From Thermodesulfatator sp. (GTDB lineage: Bacteria; Desulfobacterota; Dissulfuribacteria; Dissulfuribacterales; QOAL01): a stretch of DNA of 12,539 nucleotides. Shown piece by piece: positions 1 through 5,989 of this stretch. A model generated the notes under the pieces. The model worked only from the letters and a program-made list of their open reading frames with translations, had not been told where the DNA came from and ran no database searches. The stretch spans positions 1 to 12,539 of the forward strand of contig QOAL01000205.1 of assembly GCA_003978135.1 (NCBI GenBank). The letters are read 5' to 3'. The translations under genes and the position numbers were made by a program. Position 1 is the stretch's first letter, and every line of letters starts with the position of its first letter.

Positions 1-21
1 CAGGGAATGGTCCCACTAACC

Positions 22-164
22 AGTGTCCATTCAGAAATAGGCAATTTTGTTCAAGGGCAAGGCGCAAGCACACGAAAAAGCGCAGTGTACTGGGCGTGCA
101 TGAGCATTTTTCGTCGACGAGCAACACAGTCATCAGACAAAAGGGCCGTTTATGGATGGACACT
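22..164. repeat. 143-bp symmetric inverted-repeat (MITE-like) element
   Basis: The outer arms begin AGTGTCCAT (22-30) and end ATGGACACT (156-164), a perfect 9-bp inverted match; over 21 bases the arms agree at about 16 positions. Nearer the centre ACGAAAAA (72-79) pairs with TTTTTCGT (107-114). The tip GTGTAC/GTGCAT (85-90 and 96-101) also pairs with two wobbles around a TGGGC loop. All three pairings share one centre, about nucleotide 93, so the whole segment can fold as a single long imperfect hairpin. No ORF lies inside it. It starts 7 bases beyond the exoIII stop codon. The structure fits a non-autonomous palindromic element (MITE-like) or dispersed intergenic repeat, and it might also end exoIII transcription. 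No second copy was noticed in this window, so repeat status is inferred from structure alone. Confidence 0.65.
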
Positions 165-171
165 CACCTGA

Positions 172-969
172 TTAAATCAGGAAATCCGCCATGAGAAAGG
201 TATGATCTGAAGGCTTTTGCCTTTTTCGAGGCTCAAGGTCTATGGAGCAGTCCTGGATGCCTTTGCACAATAGCCTCGTGGCCATGATGTGGTCGATTCT
301 CCAGCCCAGTTTTCTTTCAACTGCCTTGGGTATCCTGTAATCGTAGAAGGTGTATTGGTCTGGTTCTCCCGGATGGAGAACCCTGAAGCAGTCAGAAAAG
401 CCCCAACCCCGGCATTCTTTAAACGCCTTCCTTGCCGTCTCGTGAAAACACACGTGGTTCAGCTTTTTTTCAGGTGCGTATACGTCTATAGGCTCTGGTG
501 CCACATTCATGTCTCCGCACCAGATAAGTCTGTCTGATTTTTTATAGTGTTTCTCAAAAAGCTCCCTGAGTCTGGCAAACCAGTCAAGTTTTTTCTGGAA
601 ATTGGGGTGATCCAGGGCCCTTCCCTGGGGTACGTAGGTATTGATTATGCCTATTCCCTGTATGGTGCAACGGATGAGCCGGGCATGGTCGTCTGGTTGG
701 TCTACCCCGTCATCAAAGCCAAATTGTACGTTTTCCATTTCATGAGGGCTGACTACAGCTACACCGTTATATGCCTTCTGGCCCTTGTAGATAACCCTAA
801 ATCCCGCTTCCCTGAAAGGCTCTTCAGGGAAATCCTTGTCCTGTACCTTGGTCTCCTGGATGCACAGGCAGTCCACGTTGTTTTCTGCCAGCCATGGCAG
901 GATTATATGCAGTCTGGCCCTTATTCCGTTAGTGTTAAAGGTGGCTAAAGTGAATCTTTCTTCTCTCAT
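172..969 (-). CDS. xthA: Exodeoxyribonuclease III (AP endonuclease, EEP fold)
   Basis: A 265-residue endonuclease/exonuclease/phosphatase-fold enzyme, a usual length for exonuclease III. The family cleaves DNA 5' of abasic sites and removes nucleotides 3' to 5', clearing blocked 3' ends in base excision repair in the cytoplasm. Expected active-site residues are all visible: N12 in the FNTNG motif, metal-binding E39 in QETK, Y112 in NTYVPQG, D153 and N155 in GDMNVAPEP, D226 in WRIDH, and D255-H256 in PSDHTF. The ATG at 967-969 is preferred over the upstream ATG at 1006-1008: an AAAGGA ribosome site lies about 7 bases before it, and the conserved beta-strand starts a few residues later. The gene diverges from the symporter operon, and its stop lies next to the hairpin repeat. 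The family assignment is firm; exoA is an equally possible name. Confidence 0.95.
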   Translation of the reverse strand: MREERFTLATFNTNGIRARLHIILPWLAENNVDCLCIQETKVQDKDFPEEPFREAGFRVIYKGQKAYNGVAVVSPHEMENVQFGFDDGVDQPDDHARLIRCTIQGIGIINTYVPQGRALDHPNFQKKLDWFARLRELFEKHYKKSDRLIWCGDMNVAPEPIDVYAPEKKLNHVCFHETARKAFKECRGWGFSDCFRVLHPGEPDQYTFYDYRIPKAVERKLGWRIDHIMATRLLCKGIQDCSIDLEPRKRQKPSDHTFLMADFLI

Positions 970-996
970 GATAATTCCTTTGTCCAGAACTAAGAA

Positions 997-1012
997 ATGA
1001 ATCGGCATTCAT
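997..1012. promoter_or_regulatory. Inverted repeat ATGAAT-N4-ATTCAT, possible operator
   Basis: ATGAAT (997-1002) and ATTCAT (1007-1012) are a perfect 6-bp inverted repeat with spacer CGGC. It lies 28 bases upstream of the exoIII start codon, in the divergent region shared with the symporter genes. The placement suits a regulator site acting on exoIII, but no regulator family could be matched and short palindromes arise by chance. Confidence 0.3.
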
Positions 1013-1033
1013 AAAATAGAGCTTGTGCAAAAA

Positions 1034-1075
1034 AGTTGTATTGACATTTCCTGTACCACAGGTATTTTTACAACT
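1034..1075 (+). promoter_or_regulatory. Sigma70-like promoter of the symporter pair with nested inverted repeats
   Basis: A consensus -35 box TTGACA (1041-1046) is followed after 16 bases by a -10-like TATTTT (1063-1068), pointing at the symporter small-subunit gene. The spacer holds a perfect inverted repeat CCTGT-ACC-ACAGG (1050-1062). The promoter is bracketed by a second perfect inverted repeat, AGTTGTA (1034-1040) and TACAACT (1069-1075). A repressor or activator bound at either repeat would control access to the promoter. The promoter is supported by the box match and position; operator function is inferred. Confidence 0.5.
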
Positions 1076-1103
1076 AATTTCATTATAAACCCGGGAGGTA
1101 AAA

Positions 1104-1355
1104 ATGGAGAAGAATTTAAAGGAATACTGGAGCAAGAACGTGACATTCATGTCAGTTCTTCTGGTCATCTGGGCCGTGGTGTCCTATGGCTGCGGCATCA
1201 TTTTCGTGGATGCCCTTAATGCGACAAGGATCGGTGGTTTCCCGCTTGGCTTCTGGTTTGCCCAACAGGGAGCCATCTATGTCTTTGTATGTCTGATCTT
1301 CGTATATTACTTCTATATGCAGAAACTTGACAAAGAATACGACGTACACGAGTAG
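1104..1355 (+). CDS. Sodium:solute symporter small subunit (DUF4212 family)
   Basis: An 83-residue membrane protein with two hydrophobic segments, about residues 14-36 and 50-72, separated by a loop containing GGFPLGFWFAQQG, and a charged C-terminus. This matches the DUF4212 family (putative solute:sodium symporter small subunit), which is encoded just upstream of an acetate-permease-like large subunit, as it is here. It presumably assembles with that subunit in the inner membrane; its own biochemical role is not established. Translation starts at an ATG 5 bases after a strong GGGAGGT ribosome site. A 121-bp gap separates it from the large-subunit gene. Family assignment is firm; the transported substrate cannot be read from the sequence. 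Confidence 0.88.
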   Translation: MEKNLKEYWSKNVTFMSVLLVIWAVVSYGCGIIFVDALNATRIGGFPLGFWFAQQGAIYVFVCLIFVYYFYMQKLDKEYDVHE

Positions 1356-1420
1356 ATTGGCCGCAATTATCTGGTGGTGTTTTTTTAATTTTTTCGCTGT
1401 GTTTTAAAAAAGAAGGCAGG

Positions 1421-1450
1421 GACTTTCTTCCGCAAAAGTCGTTGCCGGAA
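1421..1450 (+). other. Competing small hairpins between the symporter subunit genes
   Basis: In the 121-bp gap between the two symporter genes, after a T-rich stretch (about 1379-1394), GACTTT (1421-1426) can pair with AAAGTC (1435-1440). An overlapping alternative pairs TTCCG (1428-1432) with CGGAA (1446-1450). The pairings exclude each other. They precede the large-subunit ribosome site (GGAGAGGAG, about 1459-1467). This could tune the subunit ratio by mRNA processing or attenuation, but both stems are short and the idea is weak. Confidence 0.25.
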
Positions 1451-1476
1451 AAAATTTCGGAGAGGAGTTTAAAACC

Positions 1477-3243
1477 ATGTCTATATTAACCTGGACTTAT
1501 ATAATGGTGGGCGTCACCTTCGGTCTCTATATTTTTATTGCATGGATATCCCGCGTCCGCGATACAAAGGGTTTCTATGTTGCCGGCGGAGGCGTTCCAC
1601 CCCTTGCCAACGGTATGGCAACAGCTGCAGACTGGATGAGTGCTGCCTCATTTATTTCCATGGCAGGTCTCATCTCGTTCCTGGGATATACCGGTTCCAT
1701 TTACCTCATGGGATGGACTGGAGGCTATGTGCTCTTGGCCCTGCTTCTTGCCCCTTACCTGAGGAAGTTTGGAAAATACACTGTGCCAGACTTTGTGGGT
1801 GACCGCTACTATTCAGACATAGCAAGGGTAGTTGCACTTATTTGTGCCATCTTTGTTTCCCTCACCTATGTTTGTGGTCAGATGAGGGGTGTCGGAATCG
1901 TGTTCAGCCGCTTTCTGGAGGTCCCGGTAAACACCGGTGTCCTTATAGGTATGGCCATTGTGTTTTTCTACGCAGGTCTTGGCGGAATGAAGGGAATCAC
2001 CTGGACACAGGTGGCGCAGTACTCGGTTCTGATTATTGCATATATTATTCCTGCAGTATTTATTTCCATGAAGATCACAGGTACTCCAATTCCCCAAATC
2101 GGTTTTGGAAGCCACATTCAGGAAGGGCAGTATGCAGGTCAGTTCCTGCTTGACACCCTTGACAAGCTGAACCATGATCTGGGCTTTACGGCGTATACCC
2201 AACCAGGGGCAAAATCCATGCTTGACGTGTTCTGCATCACCTTTGCCCTGATGGTTGGAACTGCAGGACTGCCCCACGTCATCATTCGGTTCTATACGGT
2301 TCCAAGCGTGCGTGCTGCCAGGCTCAGCGCAGGTTACGCCCTGCTCTTCATCGCCATTCTCTACACAACAGCCCCGGCAGTTGCAGCATTTGCCCGTTAC
2401 AACATGATAGATACCATCAACAACAAGCCCTACGCAGAGGCGCCCTCCTGGTTCAAGAACTGGGAAAAGACAGGCCTCATTGCCTGGGTTGACAAGAACA
2501 ATGACGGCATTATCCAGTACCGGGCTGGCAAGCCCTTCAAGGGCAAACCAAAGTTTTCCGGAAAGACCGGGCCCTTGGGTCAGAAACTGGTAAAGAATCC
2601 CATTACCGAAAATGCCAATGAGCTTTATGTTGACAGGGATATCATGGTCCTGGCCAACCCTGAAATTGCAAATCTCCCGGCGTGGGTAATTGCCCTTGTG
2701 GCAGCAGGAGGACTTGCAGCAGCGCTGTCCACGGCGTCGGGCCTTCTCCTGGTCATTGCGTCATCCATCGCACATGATCTCTATTACAGGATGATAAACA
2801 GGAAGGCCACAGAGAAGCAGCGTCTCATGGTGGGACGTATTATGATCGGTCTTGCCGTTTGTGTTGCAGGTTATTTTGGAATCAATCCTCCCGGTTTTGT
2901 GGCCCAGGTGGTTGCCTTTGCCTTCGGTTTGGCAGCTTCTTCATTCTTCCCCATCATTGTTCTTGGTATCTTTTCTGCCAGGACCAACAGGGAAGGGGCC
3001 ATCTGTGGTATGCTGGCAGGTATCATCTTTACTGCAGTCTATATCATCAACATAAAGTTCCTGGGAGGAACTGCATGGTTCATGGGTATCAGTGCAGAAG
3101 GAATCGGTACTGTGGGAATGGTGCTGAATTTCATCGTCACTATCCTGGTATCCAGCATGACCAAGGCTCCTCCAAAGGAGATCCAGGAGCTGGTTCAGTC
3201 AATACGTACACCCAGGGGAGCTGGTGCAGCAGTAGACCACTAA
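1477..3243 (+). CDS. Sodium:solute symporter large subunit (acetate permease-like, VC_2705 type)
   Basis: A 588-residue inner-membrane transporter of the solute:sodium symporter family, close in type to cation/acetate symporter ActP and paired with the DUF4212 small subunit. Visible family features are an N-terminal helix followed by FYVAGGGVPPLANGMATAADWMSAASF, a repeated hydrophobic pattern consistent with about 13 membrane segments, and the GGLAAALSTASGLLLVIASSIAHDLY region typical of ActP-like proteins. Between membrane segments, roughly residues 310-400, is a hydrophilic insertion carrying an EF-hand-like loop (D339-K-N-N-D-G-I-I). It likely uses the sodium gradient to import a small carboxylate such as acetate; the substrate is inferred from the family. 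Translation starts at ATG after GGAGAGGAG. An intrinsic terminator follows the stop by about 25 bases. Confidence 0.9.
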   Translation: MSILTWTYIMVGVTFGLYIFIAWISRVRDTKGFYVAGGGVPPLANGMATAADWMSAASFISMAGLISFLGYTGSIYLMGWTGGYVLLALLLAPYLRKFGKYTVPDFVGDRYYSDIARVVALICAIFVSLTYVCGQMRGVGIVFSRFLEVPVNTGVLIGMAIVFFYAGLGGMKGITWTQVAQYSVLIIAYIIPAVFISMKITGTPIPQIGFGSHIQEGQYAGQFLLDTLDKLNHDLGFTAYTQPGAKSMLDVFCITFALMVGTAGLPHVIIRFYTVPSVRAARLSAGYALLFIAILYTTAPAVAAFARYNMIDTINNKPYAEAPSWFKNWEKTGLIAWVDKNNDGIIQYRAGKPFKGKPKFSGKTGPLGQKLVKNPITENANELYVDRDIMVLANPEIANLPAWVIALVAAGGLAAALSTASGLLLVIASSIAHDLYYRMINRKATEKQRLMVGRIMIGLAVCVAGYFGINPPGFVAQVVAFAFGLAASSFFPIIVLGIFSARTNREGAICGMLAGIIFTAVYIINIKFLGGTAWFMGISAEGIGTVGMVLNFIVTILVSSMTKAPPKEIQELVQSIRTPRGAGAAVDH

Positions 3244-3268
3244 AAATCTCCTGGCTTTAACCAGGTTC

Positions 3269-3304
3269 AAAAGCGCCGGGCAAAAAACCTGGCGCTTTTT
3301 TTTT
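3269..3304 (+). terminator. Intrinsic terminator after the symporter genes
   Basis: A 12-bp stem, AAAAGCGCCGGG (3269-3280) with CCTGGCGCTTTT (3288-3299), contains one G-U pair and a 7-base CAAAAAA loop, followed by nine T residues (3296-3304). It lies 26 bases beyond the symporter stop. A smaller hairpin CCTGG/CCAGG (3250-3265) precedes it. The next gene starts only 19 bases after the T-run. Confidence 0.9.
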
Positions 3305-3323
3305 CAGTAAAAAGGAGGCGAGT

Positions 3324-3881
3324 ATGAAGCTCCAGTCAATAGAGGCGTCGCGTTCATGTATCATGGTTATAGATCCGCAAGTGCGCCTGATGAAGGCGGT
3401 AGCAATGGCTGAAACCGTGGTCAAAAATACCTGTTTACTGCTCAACTGTGCACGTGTTCTAAGGGTACCGGTTGTGGCCAGTACCCAGTATAAGAAGGGT
3501 CTGGGGCCAATTGTAGACGAGATTTCAGCATTGCTGGAAAATGCCTGGACATTTGACAAGATGGAATTTAACTGTTTTTCAAACCAGTCCTTCCAAAAGA
3601 TACTGGGTGAAATTCCCGGCTGTGTGGATACGTTAATACTTACTGGTGTTGAAGCCCATATTTGTGTCTTTCAGACGGCAGTAGCAGCCATGAACAACAG
3701 ATTCAGGGTCTGGGTGGCAACAGATGCGATATCTTCCCGTGTCCAGGAAAACCAGGCAGCTGCAATTTCTCTCATGAATGTCAATGGCATTTTTTGCGCC
3801 AGTACAGAAACAATAGTATATCAGCTGTTGAAAAGGGCGGATACTCCAGAGTTCAAGGAAATGTTGAAGCATCTCAAGTGA
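3324..3881 (+). CDS. Isochorismatase-family cysteine hydrolase
   Basis: A 185-residue protein of the isochorismatase-like hydrolase fold, close in type to YcaC-group proteins. The catalytic triad is visible: D17 in MVIDPQ, K79 in DKMEFNCF and C114 in LTGVEAHICV, the last preceded by the family's cis-peptide region. The nicotinamidase metal site (a DxH motif plus a further histidine after the second strand) is absent; the corresponding region reads STQYKKGLGP. It is therefore unlikely to be PncA, and its substrate is unknown. The ATG follows a strong AAAGGAGG site. It heads a tight run of genes, and the next reading frame begins at or just after its stop. Placed directly behind a terminator, it needs readthrough or a promoter inside the upstream gene. 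Confidence 0.85.
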   Translation: MKLQSIEASRSCIMVIDPQVRLMKAVAMAETVVKNTCLLLNCARVLRVPVVASTQYKKGLGPIVDEISALLENAWTFDKMEFNCFSNQSFQKILGEIPGCVDTLILTGVEAHICVFQTAVAAMNNRFRVWVATDAISSRVQENQAAAISLMNVNGIFCASTETIVYQLLKRADTPEFKEMLKHLK

Positions 3882-3904
3882 ACCCCTTTTCCCTGGATTT
3901 CATA

Positions 3905-4132
3905 ATGACCCATTTTCTGCCATGGATATTGACAATGGTCAGTATTATCGCTGCAGTGTTAAACATCAAGAAACGAAGGTCAAGTTTTGCAATCTACACG
4001 GTTGCCAACATCGGCTGGATTGCAGTGAATGTGTATCACGGGATATATGCCCAGGCCGCATTATTTCTTGTATTTACAGGTCTTTCCACTTGGGGCTGGA
4101 TCGAATGGGGCAAGAGGGGATGGAAAAACTAA
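3905..4132 (+). CDS. Half-size PnuC-like small membrane protein
   Basis: A 75-residue protein with three predicted membrane segments, about residues 5-21, 28-44 and 48-66. It resembles one three-helix half of the PnuC nicotinamide riboside transporter family: NIKKRR after the first helix, then YAQAALFLVFTGLSTWGWIEW in the third, much like the PnuC signature near the C-terminus. Full PnuC proteins are about 200 or more residues, built from two three-helix bundles joined by a linker helix, so this one would have to act as an oligomer, as SemiSWEETs do. Ligand is unproven. Start is uncertain: a GTG at 3878 overlaps the hydrolase stop by 4 bases (84 residues), while ATG 3905 fits the family N-terminus; neither has a good ribosome site. 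The 3' end overlaps archease by 13 bases. Confidence 0.72.
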   Translation: MTHFLPWILTMVSIIAAVLNIKKRRSSFAIYTVANIGWIAVNVYHGIYAQAALFLVFTGLSTWGWIEWGKRGWKN

Positions 4133-4551
4133 GAGGTGCCGGATGGGAGACCTTTGACCACGTGGCTGACATCGGGGTCAGGGGTATCGGCCTCACTGTT
4201 GAAGAGGCATTTGAGAATGGTGCAAAGGCTCTTTTTTCCATTATGGTGGAGGATCTCAGTGAGGTAATACCCCGGGAAACCGTACCCGTGTCCTGCTCTT
4301 CTTACGACCTAACCGGTCTTTTTGTGGCCTGGTTAAACGAGCTCATTGGTGTTGCAGACATCAGGGAAATGGTCTTCAGGGAATTTACTGTGCAAATAAA
4401 TAATGTTAGTCTTAAAGGCACTGCAAAGGGGCAAAGGTGGGACCAGGGCAATATCAGTAGGGGCATAGAAGTCAAGGGCGCTACCTTCACCAAGGCCATT
4501 GTAGAAAAAAGCAATGGGTTCTATGTGGCCCAGTGCGTAGTGGACGTCTAG
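4120..4551 (+). CDS. Archease, RtcB activator
   Basis: A 143-residue archease, usual family length. Archease promotes guanylylation and multiple turnover of the RNA ligase RtcB, which is encoded directly downstream. Visible features are the N-terminal DHVADIG motif (D13, D17), the LFVAWLNELI helix (67-76), VFREFTV, and the C-terminal Asp in VVDV (D142); the N- and C-terminal Asp residues match the family metal site. It departs from the family at the usual His-rich segment: where archeases commonly have KH...VKAVTYH, this one has NISRGIEVKGATFT, so both histidines are missing. The ATG at 4120 follows AAGAGGGG very closely; ATG 4105 is an alternative adding five residues. It overlaps the half-PnuC gene by 13 bases and ends 2 bases before rtcB, suggesting translational coupling. 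Confidence 0.88.
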   Translation: MEKLRGAGWETFDHVADIGVRGIGLTVEEAFENGAKALFSIMVEDLSEVIPRETVPVSCSSYDLTGLFVAWLNELIGVADIREMVFREFTVQINNVSLKGTAKGQRWDQGNISRGIEVKGATFTKAIVEKSNGFYVAQCVVDV

Positions 4552-4553
4552 AG

Positions 4554-5984
4554 ATGAATGCTGGCCAACCCAGAAAAATAGAAGACTGTATTTACGAGAT
4601 ACCAAGGACTGGTGCCATGCGGGTGCCAGCCTATATCTTTGCTGACAGCCATCTCCTTCGTGATATGGATTCCAAGGTGGTGGAACAGCTCAGCAACGTG
4701 GCATCGCTTCCAGGCATAGTAAAGGCTGCCATGGCCATGCCTGATGCCCATTGGGGATACGGTTTTCCCATTGGAGGAGTCGCTGCCTTTGATCCAGGCG
4801 AGGGCGGTGTCATCTCAGTAGGCGGAGTCGGGTATGATATTTCCTGTGGAGTCAGGAGCATGGCCCTTGGCATAGACCGCAAGGAAATTCTGCCGTACCT
4901 GGACCAGCTCATTCAGGAACTTTTCAGTGAGATTCCCGCAGGAGTCGGCTCTACTGGCAAACTCAGGCTCTCCATGGAAGAGTTGGATGATGTATTAAGA
5001 GGTGGTGCTGTCTGGGCTGTTGAAAGGGGATACGGCGAGCCAGAGGATCTTCAGTTCATAGAAGAACAAGGACGACTGGAAGGAGCTGATCCTGCAAGGG
5101 TTTCTTACAGGGCAAAGGAAAGGCAGCTTAAACAGGTAGGAACCCTTGGGTCAGGGAATCATTATCTTGAAATCCAGTATGTTGAAGAGATTTTTGACCA
5201 TGAAGCTGCACAGGCCTTTGGGCTGGAAAAGGAGGCTGTAGTAATTTCCATTCACTGTGGCTCCCGGGCACTCGGGCACCAGATTGGAACGGACTACATA
5301 CAGATTCTGGGAAAGGCGGCGGCAAAATATAAAATCCCAATAAGGGAACGGGAGCTGGTATGCGCTCCCATCAATTCCCCTGAGGGAAAGGATTATTACA
5401 TGGCCATGGCCTGTGGCGTGAACTGTGCATTGGCAAACAGGCAGGTACTCATGCACCTGGTTAGAAAGTCGCTGAAAAGAGTGCTTTCCCACACGGACTG
5501 CAGGCTCATATATGACGTGAGCCACAATACCTGCAAGAAGGAAAGGCACAGGGTCAATGGTAAACAAAAGACCCTGTATGTGCATAGAAAGGGAGCTACC
5601 AGGGCATTTGGCCCAGGGCACTCTGAGCTGCCTGATGTCTACCGCAAGGTTGGTCAGCCCCTTTTCATAGGCGGGACAATGGGTACATGTTCGTTTGTGC
5701 TTGCGGGTACCAGAAGTGGGGAGGACCTGGCCTGGAGCAGCGCCTGTCATGGCGCTGGCAGAAGTATGAGCAGAAGGCAGGCCCTCAAGAGATGGAAGGG
5801 CAAAAGTGTAATCAATTCTCTCAAGAGTAAAGGAATTATAATAAAGACAGCCAGCATGAGAGGGGCGGCAGAAGAAGCACCTGAGGCATACAAGGATGTT
5901 AAAAGAGTGGTGGATGTCACCCATAGGGCAGGCCTTGCCAGAAAGGTGGCACTTGTCAGGCCCATGGCTGTTATCAAGGGGTAG
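4554..5984 (+). CDS. rtcB: RNA-splicing ligase RtcB
   Basis: A 476-residue tRNA-splicing/RNA-repair ligase that joins 2',3'-cyclic phosphate or 3'-phosphate ends to 5'-OH ends using GTP and Mn2+. All key residues are visible: metal ligands D95 and C98 in GYDISCGVRS, H203 in GTLGSGNHYLE, H234 in SIHCGSRALGHQ and H324 in YDVSHN, and the guanylylated H399 in SSACHGAGRSMSR. Spacing follows the archaeal enzyme closely (identical numbers for the first four, shifted by five for the last two). The ATG at 4554 is 2 bases past the archease stop; a GTG at 4533 inside archease would add seven non-conserved residues and is not preferred. In bacteria RtcB acts in RNA repair. No RtcR regulator or rtcA cyclase is present here. 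Confidence 0.95.
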   Translation: MNAGQPRKIEDCIYEIPRTGAMRVPAYIFADSHLLRDMDSKVVEQLSNVASLPGIVKAAMAMPDAHWGYGFPIGGVAAFDPGEGGVISVGGVGYDISCGVRSMALGIDRKEILPYLDQLIQELFSEIPAGVGSTGKLRLSMEELDDVLRGGAVWAVERGYGEPEDLQFIEEQGRLEGADPARVSYRAKERQLKQVGTLGSGNHYLEIQYVEEIFDHEAAQAFGLEKEAVVISIHCGSRALGHQIGTDYIQILGKAAAKYKIPIRERELVCAPINSPEGKDYYMAMACGVNCALANRQVLMHLVRKSLKRVLSHTDCRLIYDVSHNTCKKERHRVNGKQKTLYVHRKGATRAFGPGHSELPDVYRKVGQPLFIGGTMGTCSFVLAGTRSGEDLAWSSACHGAGRSMSRRQALKRWKGKSVINSLKSKGIIIKTASMRGAAEEAPEAYKDVKRVVDVTHRAGLARKVALVRPMAVIKG

Positions 5985-5989
5985 AAAAA

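Noticed and set aside
289..948. Plus-strand ORFs of 82 and 133 codons
   Set aside because: They are antisense to the well-supported exodeoxyribonuclease III gene and have no family features.
970..1103. LexA-type SOS box suggested by CCTGTACCACAGG near exoIII
   Set aside because: The spacer between CTGT and ACAG is 3 bases rather than the 8 of the E. coli box, and it is positioned on the symporter promoter.
3324..3881. Assignment as nicotinamidase (PncA), tempting beside a PnuC-like gene
   Set aside because: The triad is present but the DxH-type metal-binding residues needed by nicotinamidases are missing, so an NAD-salvage pair is not supported.
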